Source: Bacteroidales bacterium (GTDB taxonomy: Bacteria; Bacteroidota; Bacteroidia; Bacteroidales; Bacteroidaceae). Taken from it: a stretch of DNA of 43,294 nt. The stretch spans positions 1 through 43,294 of the forward strand of contig SUXN01000025.1 in assembly GCA_015060965.1 (NCBI GenBank), written 5' to 3'. The translations under genes and the position numbers were made by a program. Positions 1-10,179 of this stretch are shown here, in pieces (the first letter of the stretch is position 1; every line of letters starts with the position of its first letter). The notes under the pieces were generated by a model. It searched no databases and was not told where the DNA came from. It saw only the letters and a list, made by a program, of their open reading frames with translations.

Positions 1-1290
1 GGAATGGACATGCCGGCCGACGAGCAGCAGAAGATGCTTGACATCATGCCTGTGGCATATGCGGTGACATACATCTTCGGAACTGCGGGGTCGGCATGGA
101 TTCTGGCGCGACTGGGACCGAGGATGCTGGGCGGCATCGACAAGGTGAGGAGTGCCTGCCGCGAGCTGGAGGCGAGCATGGGCAAGGACGAGAGTGAGAA
201 GCCGGGCTTTGCCGAGGCGAAGCGTGAGGTGGAGTTCCGCTGTTACAGCATCACCAACGAGTGGTTCACGAAAGGACGCACGGTGCAGGAGCTGGAGCAG
301 TTCTTCGAGCGTCAGGGCAAGCGTCTGTTCGTGGAGCGCATACGCAAGGGTAAGCTGATAATTGACGAGGTAAAGCCCAAAGAGCAGCTGATGCGTGGCG
401 ACGAGATTGTGCTGAGCGGACGCCACGAATATACCATTGGCGAAGAGAAGTGGATTGGCACGGAGGTCATTGATGAGGAGCTGCTTGAGTTCCCGGTGAT
501 GACGATAAAGAGTACCGTGGCGGGCAGGAGCTTCCGCCGTGAGGTATCGTTCAACGGCAAGAGGGTGAGCGAGCTGCGTGCACAGCCTTTCATGCACGGT
601 GTGGTGATACAGAAGATAAAACGCATGGGAATAAGCATACCTGTGCTGCCGCAGACGGTGCTGAACACGGGCGATGTCGTTGAGATTGTGGGCCGCAAGG
701 TTGATGTGATGCAGGCAGCGAAGCAGATTGGCTACCCCGACCCTGCGACGAACGAGACGGATGTGGTGTTCCTGTCGGCCGGCATATTCATAGGTGCCAT
801 AATAGGCACACTCACCCTGCACGTGGGTAACGTCCCAATCAGCCTTAGCAGCAGCGGCGGAGCGCTCATTGCAGGCCTTGTCTTCGGCTGGTGGCGTGCG
901 CACCACCCCACAATGGGCGCCATTCCCGAGGGTGCGCTGTGGGTGTTCAACAACTTGGGGCTTAACATCTTCATTGCCGTGGTGGGCATATCGGCAGGGC
1001 CGGGCTTTGTCGAGGGCTTCCGCGAGGCGGGTCTGTCGCTCTTTGTCGCCGGAATAGTAGCTACATCGTTACCGTTGCTTTTCGGGCTGTTCATAGCTGT
1101 CAAGTGGTTCAAGTTCCACCCTGCCATTGCATTGGGATGCTGCGCGGGAGCACGCACCACCACGGCTGCCATAGGCGCCATACAGGAGAGCATAGGCAGC
1201 GAGACACCGGCGCTGGGCTACACTGTCACCTACGCTGTGGGCAACACTTTGCTAATCCTGTGGGGTGTGTTCATTGTGTTGATGATGTAG
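1..1290 (+). CDS. aspT: Aspartate:alanine antiporter, AspT family (5'-truncated by window edge)
   Basis: This is the C-terminal 428 or more residues of a membrane exchanger of the AspT/YidE-YbjL family. The frame is open to base 1 and family members are usually about 540-560 aa, so roughly the first 120 residues, carrying the first membrane segments, lie outside the window. What remains starts near the end of the first membrane half, passes through a hydrophilic region with two TrkA-C-like lobes (about residues 65-145 and 165-240, with '[11 protein letters not shown]' and '[13 protein letters not shown]'), then a second membrane half from about residue 250 rich in Gly/Ala helices ('[14 protein letters not shown]'). 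AspT swaps external aspartate for internal alanine, an electrogenic exchange that together with AspD consumes a cytoplasmic proton and builds proton-motive force. The next gene is aspD in the same direction, which strongly supports the assignment. Confidence 0.88.
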   Translation, partial: GMDMPADEQQKMLDIMPVAYAVTYIFGTAGSAWILARLGPRMLGGIDKVRSACRELEASMGKDESEKPGFAEAKREVEFRCYSITNEWFTKGRTVQELEQFFERQGKRLFVERIRKGKLIIDEVKPKEQLMRGDEIVLSGRHEYTIGEEKWIGTEVIDEELLEFPVMTIKSTVAGRSFRREVSFNGKRVSELRAQPFMHGVVIQKIKRMGISIPVLPQTVLNTGDVVEIVGRKVDVMQAAKQIGYPDPATNETDVVFLSAGIFIGAIIGTLTLHVGNVPISLSSSGGALIAGLVFGWWRAHHPTMGAIPEGALWVFNNLGLNIFIAVVGISAGPGFVEGFREAGLSLFVAGIVATSLPLLFGLFIAVKWFKFHPAIALGCCAGARTTTAAIGAIQESIGSETPALGYTVTYAVGNTLLILWGVFIVLMM

Positions 1291-1299
1291 CAGAGCAGT

Positions 1300-1490
1300 C
1301 TCCCCTCCGCCCTTTTGGGCACCTCCCCTCCCTAAGGAGTGGAGGAGCACATTCTTACAATCAACAAAAAAGTGCTCCTCTTGCTTGAGTTCAAGAGGAG
1401 CCCCCTGAAAGGGTGAGGAGATAAAGAAGTTGCAAAGATCAATCTCCTCCACCGCAAGCGGTCCCCCTCCTCTTACTAAAGCAAGAGGAG
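1300..1490. repeat. Cluster of three two-hairpin repeat units between aspT and aspD
   Basis: Three related units of about 47-50 bp sit in the 357-bp aspT-aspD gap: 1300-1347, 1374-1420 (inverted) and 1441-1490. Each has the same plan: a CTCCTC-type arm, a small variable hairpin (for example ACCGCAAGCGGT), then CTCCTCTT, a short loop and AAGAGGAG. They belong to the family found at 3405-3819. No gene or clear promoter is visible in the remaining 1491-1647 apart from A/T-rich sequence and the tandem AAGGCCTT / AAGGACCTT just before aspD. They look like REP/BIME-type dispersed palindromes rather than a single terminator. Confidence 0.75.
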
Positions 1491-1647
1491 AACTAAAATT
1501 TTAAAGTAAAAAACAACGTGACGATTATGCAATATCATATGAATACAAGAAAAACGGTGCTGTAAGAAATTCTCTCTACAAACAGAGGAAGAGTTTCCCG
1601 TTTCCGTTTAAACAAGCGCCCACAAAAGGCCTTAAGGACCTTACAAA

Positions 1648-3345
1648 ATGGCGCTTGCATTGAAAGGAACATTAAACAACAATTATATGAAACAACTTTT
1701 AAATGACCACAGTGAGGTAAACTCCTTTGAGAAGGAGATGGAAAGAATAAGTCCTTTTGAACTTAAGGACCGTTTGATTGAGTTGGCCGATGAGAGCATA
1801 CGCCGCATGATGCGCACCATGCTTAACGCGGGGCGCGGTAACCCGAACTGGGTGGCTACACTGCCGCGTGAGGCGTTCTTCACGTTAGGCAGGTTCGGCC
1901 TGGCGGAGTGCCGCCGCGACTGGGAGTGTCCCGAAGGGCTGGCAGGCATTCCGCAGAAGGAGGGCATAGCGGCACGCTTCGGGGAGCTCATCAAGGAGCA
2001 GAAGAACGATGAGGGAGCAATGTTCCTTGACAAATGCTTCCGCTACATGATTGAGGAACACTCTGTGGACGGTGATGCTCTGGCACACGAGTGGGCAGAG
2101 AGCGTCATCGGCGACCAGTACCCTGTGCCCGACCGCATACTCAAGCACTGCGAGATAGCCGTGCGTGACTACCTGGCACAGGAGCTGTGCGACGGCAGGC
2201 CTCCGCAGGGCGAGATTGACCTGTTCGCCACGGAGGGCGGCACGGCGGCGATGTGCTACATCTTCGACAGCCTGCAACAGAACCGTCTGCTTGAACGCGG
2301 TGACAGCATAGCGCTGATGACACCCGTGTTCACGCCGTACATTGAGATACCCAAGCTCTACCGATACAACTACAGGGTGACGGAAATTCCTGCCGGCAAG
2401 ATGAGCGAGGACGGCATGCACCTGTGGCAGTACGACGCCAAGGAACTCAACCGTCTGCGCGACCCTGAATACAAGGCGCTGTTCATTGTGAACCCGAGCA
2501 ACCCGCCGAGCTACGCGATAGCCAATGAGACAATAGAACAGCTTGTGGAGATTGTGGAGAAATGGAACCCTAACCTGATGATTGTGACGGATGACGTGTA
2601 TGCCACTTACGTGCCCGGATTCCAGTCCCTGATGGCTAAACTGCCGCACAACACCATCTGCGTGTACTCCTTCTCGAAGTACTTCGGTGCTACAGGCTGG
2701 CGCTCGGCTGTCATAGCCCTGCACCGCGACAATATCTTCGACAGGCTCATCGCACGCCTGCCACGCAAACGCAAGAGCGAGATGCAGCAACGTTACGGCA
2801 GCATAAGGAGCGACGTGGAGAAGATGCGTTTCATTGACCGCATGGTGGCCGACAGCCGTCAGGTGGCGCTGAACCACACGGCAGGACTCTCGCTGCCACA
2901 GCAGATGCAGATGACACTGTTTGCACTCTACTCCATCATAGACAAGCGCGAGGGCGACAGCTTCAGGCTGAAGATGCACGAGATTATACAGGAGCGTCTG
3001 AAGGCTCTGTGGACAAGCATGGGATTCACCCTTCTGCCCGACCCTTTGCGCGCAGGATACTACTCCGAGATTGACCTTCTTGTTTGGGCACAGCGTTTCT
3101 ACGGCAAGGACTTTGTGGAGTGGCTGCGTCTGAACTACAGTCCGCTTGACGTGGTGTTCCGTCTGGCAACCGAGACTTCCCTTGTGGTGCTGAACGGTGG
3201 CGGCTTCGACGGTCCTGAATGGAGCATCCGCGTGTCGCTCGCCAACCTGAAGACTGCCGACTACACCGTCATAGGGCAAAGCGTCCGCGCGATACTTGAT
3301 TCGTATGCTGTCCGTTGGAAGAAAAGCCTGCCGACAAACGTTTAA
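1648..3345 (+). CDS. aspD: Aspartate 4-decarboxylase (bifunctional aspartate aminotransferase)
   Basis: A PLP enzyme of fold type I that converts L-aspartate to L-alanine plus CO2 in the cytoplasm, with side aminotransferase activity. Visible landmarks: 'VNPSNPPS' near residue 281, 'VTDDVYATY' near 313-321, and the PLP-lysine motif 'SFSKYFGATGWR' (Lys about 344 in this numbering). The length of about 550-565 aa matches AspD and exceeds ordinary aminotransferases (about 400 aa), with the extra N-terminal and internal segments typical of the family. ATG 1648 has an AAGGA stretch about 10 nt upstream; ATG 1687 (MKQLLNDHSEV...) is an alternative and would remove 13 residues that look unconserved. 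It works with AspT: aspartate in, alanine out, one proton consumed per decarboxylation. Confidence 0.93.
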   Translation: MALALKGTLNNNYMKQLLNDHSEVNSFEKEMERISPFELKDRLIELADESIRRMMRTMLNAGRGNPNWVATLPREAFFTLGRFGLAECRRDWECPEGLAGIPQKEGIAARFGELIKEQKNDEGAMFLDKCFRYMIEEHSVDGDALAHEWAESVIGDQYPVPDRILKHCEIAVRDYLAQELCDGRPPQGEIDLFATEGGTAAMCYIFDSLQQNRLLERGDSIALMTPVFTPYIEIPKLYRYNYRVTEIPAGKMSEDGMHLWQYDAKELNRLRDPEYKALFIVNPSNPPSYAIANETIEQLVEIVEKWNPNLMIVTDDVYATYVPGFQSLMAKLPHNTICVYSFSKYFGATGWRSAVIALHRDNIFDRLIARLPRKRKSEMQQRYGSIRSDVEKMRFIDRMVADSRQVALNHTAGLSLPQQMQMTLFALYSIIDKREGDSFRLKMHEIIQERLKALWTSMGFTLLPDPLRAGYYSEIDLLVWAQRFYGKDFVEWLRLNYSPLDVVFRLATETSLVVLNGGGFDGPEWSIRVSLANLKTADYTVIGQSVRAILDSYAVRWKKSLPTNV

Positions 3346-3404
3346 CGAATTAACGATTAACGAGGAACGTTGAAAGTTTAACGAAAAAGGGAGGGAGGAG
3401 TATT

Positions 3405-3819
3405 AATCTCCTCAGTCACTACGTGACAGCTCCTCTTATTACATTAAGAGGAGCACTAAATTCTTCTTACAAACAAACTAAAAAAAGTGCTCCTCTTGGT
3501 TGGGTTCAAGAGGAGCTCCCTAAAAGGGTGAGGAGATAAAGCAAATTGCAAGCATCATCAATCTCCTCCACCGCAAGCGGTCCCCCTCCTCTTACCAAAG
3601 CAAGAGGAGGACTATACTCTTGCAACAACTAAAAAAAGTGCTCCTCTTGGTTGAGTTCAAGAGGAGTTCTCTGAAAGGGTGAGGAGATAAAGCAAATTGC
3701 AAGCATCATCAATCTCCTCCACCGCAGGCGGTCACCCTCCTCTTACTAAAGCAAGAGGAGGACTATATTCTTCTTACAACCAACAAAAAGTGCTCCTCTT
3801 GGTTGAGTTCAAGAGGAGC
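3405..3819. repeat. Array of six alternating two-hairpin repeat units, with a 151-bp tandem period
   Basis: The roughly 497-bp gap between aspD and maeB holds no gene. It contains units at 3405-3453, 3489-3535 (inverted), 3560-3609, 3640-3686 (inverted), 3711-3760 and a half unit at 3792-3819 (inverted). Each carries a CTCCTCTT...AAGAGGAG stem plus a second small variable hairpin (TCACTACGTGA, ACCGCAAGCGGT, ACCGCAGGCGGT). The inverted/direct pair is itself tandemly repeated: 3489 to 3640 and 3560 to 3711 are both spaced 151 bp. The final half unit (GTGCTCCTCTTG...CAAGAGGAGCAC) lies just past the maeB stop codon and could also act as a 3' structure between the convergent aspD and maeB. Confidence 0.85.
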
Positions 3820-3842
3820 ACTTTTATCAATTCGGCTATTTT

Positions 3843-6122
3843 TTACTTTCTCTTGTTCACCATGGCATCAATAGCTGCTACGGCGGTAACATTGAGGATT
3901 TCCTGCACGGAGCTCTCGAAGTCGATGAAGTGGATTGGCTTGTTCAAGCCCATCTGGATGGGGCCGATGATCTCCACGTCGGGACTGAGGGCCTGCAGCA
4001 TCTTGTATGATGATGTGGCTGAGTTGAGGTTGGGGAACACGAGGGTGTTGACCTCTTTGCCCTTGAGTTTGGTGAAGGGGTACTTCTTGTCGCGTACCTC
4101 GCTGTTCATGGCCACGTTCACCTGTATCTCGCCGTCGATGTCCCAGTCGGGGTACTGTTCGTGGAGGTAGGCAATTGCCTTGCGCACGCGCTCGGCGCTG
4201 CCGCCCTGATCGCTGCCGAAATTCGAGTAAGATGTCATTGCAATGACCGGCTCACGGTTGAAGAAACGCACTGACTTTTCGGCCAGACGGGCAATGTCAA
4301 TGAGTGTACCGAGCTCTGGAGCACGGTTGATGAGGGTGTCGGCAACGAAGTATGTTCCTTTCTTTGAATTGAGGATGTGCATTGTAGCAAAGGTGCTGAA
4401 GCCCTCCTGCATGCCGATGACCTCCTTGGCAACCTTGATGGTATTTGAATATTTTGTATACAATCCTGTTATGAACGCGTCGGCATCACCTGTCTCAACC
4501 ATCATCATACCGAAGTAGTTGCGCTCGAACATCTTGTCGTTGGCCTCCTCAAAGGTGTAGCCCTCGCGCTGACGCTTGCCGGCAAGGATGTTGGCATAGC
4601 GCTCGCGACGCTCGCGCTCGTTGGGATGACGCAGGTTCACCACCTCAATGCCCTCAAGATTCAGGCCATTCTCGGCTGCGACCTTGGCAATAATCTCGTC
4701 GTTACCCAGAAGGACTGGCTGACAAATGCCCTCTTCCTTGGCCTGGACTGCAGCCTTCATCATTGAAGGGTGTGCACCCTCGGCAAATACTACGCGCTGT
4801 GTCTCGGTGCGCGCCATGTCATATATCTGCTGTGTGAGCTTTGAGCTGCGGCCCATGAACTCGAGCAGATGTTCCTTATAATCTTCCCAGTCGGTGATTG
4901 TCTTGCGTGCCACGCCACTGGCAATGGCAGCCTTGGCTACAGCTGTGGAGACCTCGACGAGCAGGCGCGGGTCAACAGGCTTTGGAATGAAATAGTCGCG
5001 ACCGAACGACAGGTTACCCACCTTGTACACCTTGTTCACGACCTCGGGGACAGGCTGTTTGGCAAGGTCGGCAATGGCGTGCACTGCCGCGAGCTTCATC
5101 TCTTCGTTTATGGCCGTTGCAGCCACGTCGAGCGCTCCGCGGAAGATATAAGGGAAGCCGATGACATTGTTTATCTGGTTGGGATAGTCGCTGCGGCCGG
5201 TGCTCATGAGTACGTCGGGACGGCTCTCCATTGCATCCTCGTATGTAATCTCGGGCTCGGGGTTGGCAAGGGCAAAGACAATTGGGTCCTTAGCCATTGA
5301 ACGTACCATATCCTTTGTAAGGACATTACCCTTTGAGAGGCCCAGGAAGACGTCCGCATCCACTATTGCCTCTTTGAGGGTGTGGATATCGGTGCGTGTT
5401 GTGGCGAACTCGAGTTTCTCGGGAGTGAGGTTAGTGCGCTCGGTGCTGATGACACCGCGGCTGTCGAGCATCACAATATTCTCTTTCTTCACTCCCAGGG
5501 CTGTGTAGAGCTTGGTACATGAGATTGCCGCGGCACCGGCACCGTTGACAACAACCTTTACATCGAATATATTCTTGCCGTTTACCTCAAGGGCGTTCAG
5601 AAGTCCGGCAGCAGAGATAATGGCCGTTCCGTGCTGGTCGTCGTGCATTACGGGGATGTCGAGTTCCTCCTTCAGACGGCGCTCTATCTCAAAACACTCG
5701 GGAGCCTTGATATCCTCAAGATTGATACCTCCGAATGTGGGTGCAATGGCCTTTACGGCCTCTATGAACTTCTCTGGATTCTCCTCGTCGACCTCGATAT
5801 CGAACACATCAATACCGGCATAAATCTTGAACAGGAGGCCTTTGCCCTCCATGACAGGCTTACCGGCTACGGCGCCGATATTTCCAAGTCCCAGGACTGC
5901 CGTTCCGTTTGAAATAACCGCCACAAGATTACCTTTGTCGGTATACTTATAGGCATTCTGCGGGTCGCTCTGTATCTCGAGACAAGGCTCGGCAACACCG
6001 GGAGAGTATGCCAATGAAAGGTCGGTCTGTGTGAAATATGGTTTTGTGGGAACAACCTCGATTTTACCGGGGCGCTTCCCTGCGTGATAATTCAACGCAT
6101 CTTCTTTTGTAATCTTTGCCAT
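3843..6122 (-). CDS. maeB: NADP-dependent malic enzyme with C-terminal phosphotransacetylase-like domain
   Basis: A cytoplasmic enzyme that oxidatively decarboxylates malate to pyruvate with reduction of NAD(P)+. The N-terminal part carries malic-enzyme motifs: 'YSPGVAEPC' near residue 39, 'MHDDQHGTA', and a nucleotide-binding segment '[12 protein letters not shown]'. From about residue 430 to the end lies a phosphate acetyl/butyryltransferase-like domain ('[15 protein letters not shown]', '[14 protein letters not shown]'), which in this family is generally regulatory (acetyl-CoA sensing) rather than catalytic. About 759 aa is the normal length for the two-domain form. The ATG at 6122 ([13 protein letters not shown]) is chosen; an in-frame TTG at 6134 adds four unlikely residues. 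It is convergent with aspD across the repeat array. Confidence 0.95.
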   Translation of the reverse strand: MAKITKEDALNYHAGKRPGKIEVVPTKPYFTQTDLSLAYSPGVAEPCLEIQSDPQNAYKYTDKGNLVAVISNGTAVLGLGNIGAVAGKPVMEGKGLLFKIYAGIDVFDIEVDEENPEKFIEAVKAIAPTFGGINLEDIKAPECFEIERRLKEELDIPVMHDDQHGTAIISAAGLLNALEVNGKNIFDVKVVVNGAGAAAISCTKLYTALGVKKENIVMLDSRGVISTERTNLTPEKLEFATTRTDIHTLKEAIVDADVFLGLSKGNVLTKDMVRSMAKDPIVFALANPEPEITYEDAMESRPDVLMSTGRSDYPNQINNVIGFPYIFRGALDVAATAINEEMKLAAVHAIADLAKQPVPEVVNKVYKVGNLSFGRDYFIPKPVDPRLLVEVSTAVAKAAIASGVARKTITDWEDYKEHLLEFMGRSSKLTQQIYDMARTETQRVVFAEGAHPSMMKAAVQAKEEGICQPVLLGNDEIIAKVAAENGLNLEGIEVVNLRHPNERERRERYANILAGKRQREGYTFEEANDKMFERNYFGMMMVETGDADAFITGLYTKYSNTIKVAKEVIGMQEGFSTFATMHILNSKKGTYFVADTLINRAPELGTLIDIARLAEKSVRFFNREPVIAMTSYSNFGSDQGGSAERVRKAIAYLHEQYPDWDIDGEIQVNVAMNSEVRDKKYPFTKLKGKEVNTLVFPNLNSATSSYKMLQALSPDVEIIGPIQMGLNKPIHFIDFESSVQEILNVTAVAAIDAMVNKRK

Positions 6123-6205
6123 TTTTATTATCAATTAAGGGATTTAAGGGGGCTAAAGGATACTAGGGGATATCACCCCCTTAAACATCATTGTTACATA
6201 TTATC

Positions 6206-6224
6206 GGGCGGGCCGACCCCGCCC
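6206..6224. repeat. GC-rich hairpin between maeB and the DUF2400 gene
   Basis: GGGCGGG (6206-6212) and CCCGCCC (6218-6224) form a 7-bp stem with a 5-nt loop, standing out in an otherwise A/T-rich 140-bp gap. It lies about 40 nt downstream of the DUF2400 stop and could help end the dapA-DUF2400 transcript, but no U-tract follows. A dispersed GC-rich repeat is an equally good reading. Confidence 0.5.
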
Positions 6225-6264
6225 CTACCGTATTGTCGATGCTGCAAGCAAATTTAATCATGAA

Positions 6265-7041
6265 TCATTCAACAAGACTGCAGATGAACTGTTCACCGGC
6301 CTCGCCCACTCCAAAGAGGGCAAAGTCATAGCGGACAGGGTCTTCGGGCGAGAGCTCGCGCAGACGTGCTGTGAGTTCCTCGACTGTGCGTCGGTCGTTC
6401 TGTTTACGGCTGACGAGTCCGAGGGCACGCGCCGTACGCGCCACGTGTACGTCAATGGGAATCATGAGCTGCGACGGGTGGATGCTGTCCCAGATGCCGA
6501 GGTCGACAATGCCGTCCTTGCGGCAGAGCCAACGCAGCATCATGTGCATGCGCTTGCAGGCCGATGCCGGCTTACCTTTTGAAGGGACAGGATTGCTGAT
6601 GTGGCGGGTAGAGAGACCGCCGTTGACTGCCGCGAACTCGCTACGCAGACGCTCGATGCCGTCCCATGTGGAACAGCCTGTAAAGAGAGGCTCCATGGAA
6701 CCGTACTTCCGGAATACACTCCTGAGACCACGGCATATATACTTGAAGTCGGCCGCGAAGAATGTACGGTGGATGTTGAGACGGTCGTCGAGACTCTCCC
6801 ACTCTCCACTCATCACATACTCATAGGGGCGCGACTGCATTATGTCGCAGAACATCTTGTTCCCCGAGCGCAGAATCATCTTGCGGTTACCCCACGCGAT
6901 TATGGAAGCCAGCAAAGCGACAATCTCAATATCCTCCTTGCGGCTGAACGAGTGCGGGAAACTGATTGGGTCATCGGCAATGAACTCGGGACGGTTGTAC
7001 TGCAACGCCTTCTCGTCGAGCAAAGCCTTTAGCCGTTCCAT
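6265..7041 (-). CDS. TIGR02757 / DUF2400 family protein
   Basis: A 258-aa soluble protein matching the conserved Bacteroidota family TIGR02757 (DUF2400), recognised from the opening 'MERLKALLDEKALQYNRPEF', the 'ASIIAWGNRKMI' segment, 'MLRWLCRKDGIVDLG' and the ending 'RYDFALFGVGEAGE'. Its biochemical role is not established; the helical layout with 'IPIDVHVARTARALGL' is reminiscent of HhH base-excision glycosylase-like folds, which is only a suggestion. No signal peptide or membrane segment is visible. The start lies 3 nt past the dapA stop codon, so it is almost certainly co-transcribed with dapA. Confidence 0.8.
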   Translation of the reverse strand: MERLKALLDEKALQYNRPEFIADDPISFPHSFSRKEDIEIVALLASIIAWGNRKMILRSGNKMFCDIMQSRPYEYVMSGEWESLDDRLNIHRTFFAADFKYICRGLRSVFRKYGSMEPLFTGCSTWDGIERLRSEFAAVNGGLSTRHISNPVPSKGKPASACKRMHMMLRWLCRKDGIVDLGIWDSIHPSQLMIPIDVHVARTARALGLVSRKQNDRRTVEELTARLRELSPEDPVRYDFALFGVGEAGEQFICSLVE

Positions 7042-7044
7042 AAA

Positions 7045-7926
7045 TCAAAGGAATGTTATTGCCTGCTGAAGGTCGCTGTATGTATCGTCGCATGCAGGAA
7101 CAAGAGGCAGGCGAAGGTTATTCTCCAACATACCCAGTATTTCCATAAGGGCCTTGATGCCGCTCGGATTGCCGTCGACAAAGATGAGCTGGAAGAGTTC
7201 GTTGAGCCTTACATGGATGTTGCGAGCGTCGCCGACACGGCCTTCCTGCATCGCTGTGACAAGTTTTGTCATCTGCTTGGGGAAAGCGTTGCCGAACACT
7301 GATATGACGCCTACTCCACCAGCCTCCATGATATCTACTGTGAGGCCGTCGTCACCCGAGAACACATCGAAATGGGCGGGCTTTGTGGCAATTAGTTCCT
7401 TTACCTGTGCGAGGTTGCCCGATGCTGCCTTGTAGCCTACGATGTTAGGGCACTCGTTTGCCACACGTACGACTGTAGAGGGAAGGATGTTCACACCTGT
7501 GCGGCCCGGTACATTGTACATGTAGATGGGGAGTTCTGTTGCCTGAGCGATAGCCTTGTAGTGCTGATAGATACCCTCCTGAGTGGGCTTGTTGTAGTAG
7601 GGAGCAACCGAAAGGATTGCATCGACACCTGTGAGGTCCTCGTTACGGAGCTCGTCGGCTACGGCGCGTGTGCAGTTGCCACCGATACCCAGCATGATGG
7701 GCATGCGGCCATCGACCTGTTTTATGATGCGCTTTCGTATCTCACGTTTTTCTTCAACTGTCAACGTCGGAGTCTCGGCAGTAGTACCCTGAACGCAGAG
7801 AAAAGATGTGCCGCAATCAATGTGCATCTGCACGAGCTTCTCTAATGTAGGATAGTCTACTTCACCGGTTTTTGTGAATGGCGTAACAAGTGCAACGCCC
7901 ATACCTGTAAGTCTTTTTCGCATCAT
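7045..7926 (-). CDS. dapA: 4-hydroxy-tetrahydrodipicolinate synthase
   Basis: Condenses pyruvate with L-aspartate-4-semialdehyde in the first committed step towards lysine and meso-diaminopimelate for peptidoglycan. The class I aldolase signature is complete: 'CVQGTTAETPTL' binds the pyruvate carboxylate, 'MYNVPGRTG' carries the catalytic Tyr, and 'VGYKAASG' carries the Schiff-base lysine. With the ATG at 7926 (MMRKRLTGMGVAL) the protein is 293 aa, a normal length; the next codon is also ATG (7923). An upstream in-frame TTG at 7956 would extend it but falls inside the promoter -7 element, so it is rejected. It heads a two-gene transcript with the DUF2400 gene. Confidence 0.96.
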   Translation of the reverse strand: MMRKRLTGMGVALVTPFTKTGEVDYPTLEKLVQMHIDCGTSFLCVQGTTAETPTLTVEEKREIRKRIIKQVDGRMPIMLGIGGNCTRAVADELRNEDLTGVDAILSVAPYYNKPTQEGIYQHYKAIAQATELPIYMYNVPGRTGVNILPSTVVRVANECPNIVGYKAASGNLAQVKELIATKPAHFDVFSGDDGLTVDIMEAGGVGVISVFGNAFPKQMTKLVTAMQEGRVGDARNIHVRLNELFQLIFVDGNPSGIKALMEILGMLENNLRLPLVPACDDTYSDLQQAITFL

Positions 7927-7953
7927 AAATCGTATAGTTTTTATTTCGGAGTG

Positions 7954-7988
7954 CAAAATTATATCATTTTTCCCTAAATAAAGGCAAA
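7954..7988 (-). promoter_or_regulatory. Probable dapA promoter
   Basis: On the minus strand TAATTTTG (7954-7961) matches the Bacteroidota -7 element TAnnTTTG about 28 nt upstream of the dapA ATG. A TTTG at 7985-7988 could serve as the -33 element, but its spacing of 23 nt is longer than the usual 19-21. Confidence 0.5.
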
Positions 7989-8088
7989 ATCACGATATAA
8001 TTATTATTAATATTAACAAATTATTGCACTCGGAGCGCCAAGCGCTACAAAAATGATACAAAACAGGCAAAAACTACAACCGCGGGGA

Positions 8089-10098
<2,010 letters not shown>

Positions 10099-10110
10099 TT
10101 ATTTCTTTCG

Positions 10111-10141
10111 CGAAGATACGATTTAAAAACAGAACAACAAA
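10111..10141 (-). promoter_or_regulatory. Possible ligA promoter
   Basis: On the minus strand TTTG (10138-10141), 19 nt, then TATCTTCG (10111-10118) is one base off the Bacteroidota -33/-7 pattern and lies 15 nt before the ligA ATG. The -33 element overlaps the arm of the terminator that ends the portal transcript. Confidence 0.42.
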
Positions 10142-10174
10142 CGGGTGAAGATTTTTCTTTTCTTCACCCGTTTG
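10138..10174 (-). terminator. Terminator after the portal gene
   Basis: A 14-bp perfect stem (10138-10151 with 10161-10174) and a 9-nt loop begin 5 nt past the portal stop codon on the minus strand and are followed by a T-rich run. It separates the phage-type operon from ligA. Confidence 0.8.
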
Positions 10175-10179
10175 TATCG

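Noticed and set aside
1885-3279. A long open frame (over 460 codons) antisense to aspD.
   Set aside because: It fully overlaps a well-recognised enzyme, has a His/Val/Leu-rich shadow composition and matches no family; a by-product of codon bias on the other strand.
3405-3819. CRISPR array, because of regularly repeated palindromic units.
   Set aside because: Units alternate in orientation, are about 47-50 bp with a 151-bp larger period, the intervening sequence is itself repeated rather than unique, and no cas genes are present.
6123-6134. TTG start for malic enzyme four codons upstream of ATG 6122 (and similarly TTG 7956 for dapA, GTG 25518 for the secreted protein).
   Set aside because: Good ATG starts with family-typical N termini follow at once, and the dapA TTG lies inside the -7 element.
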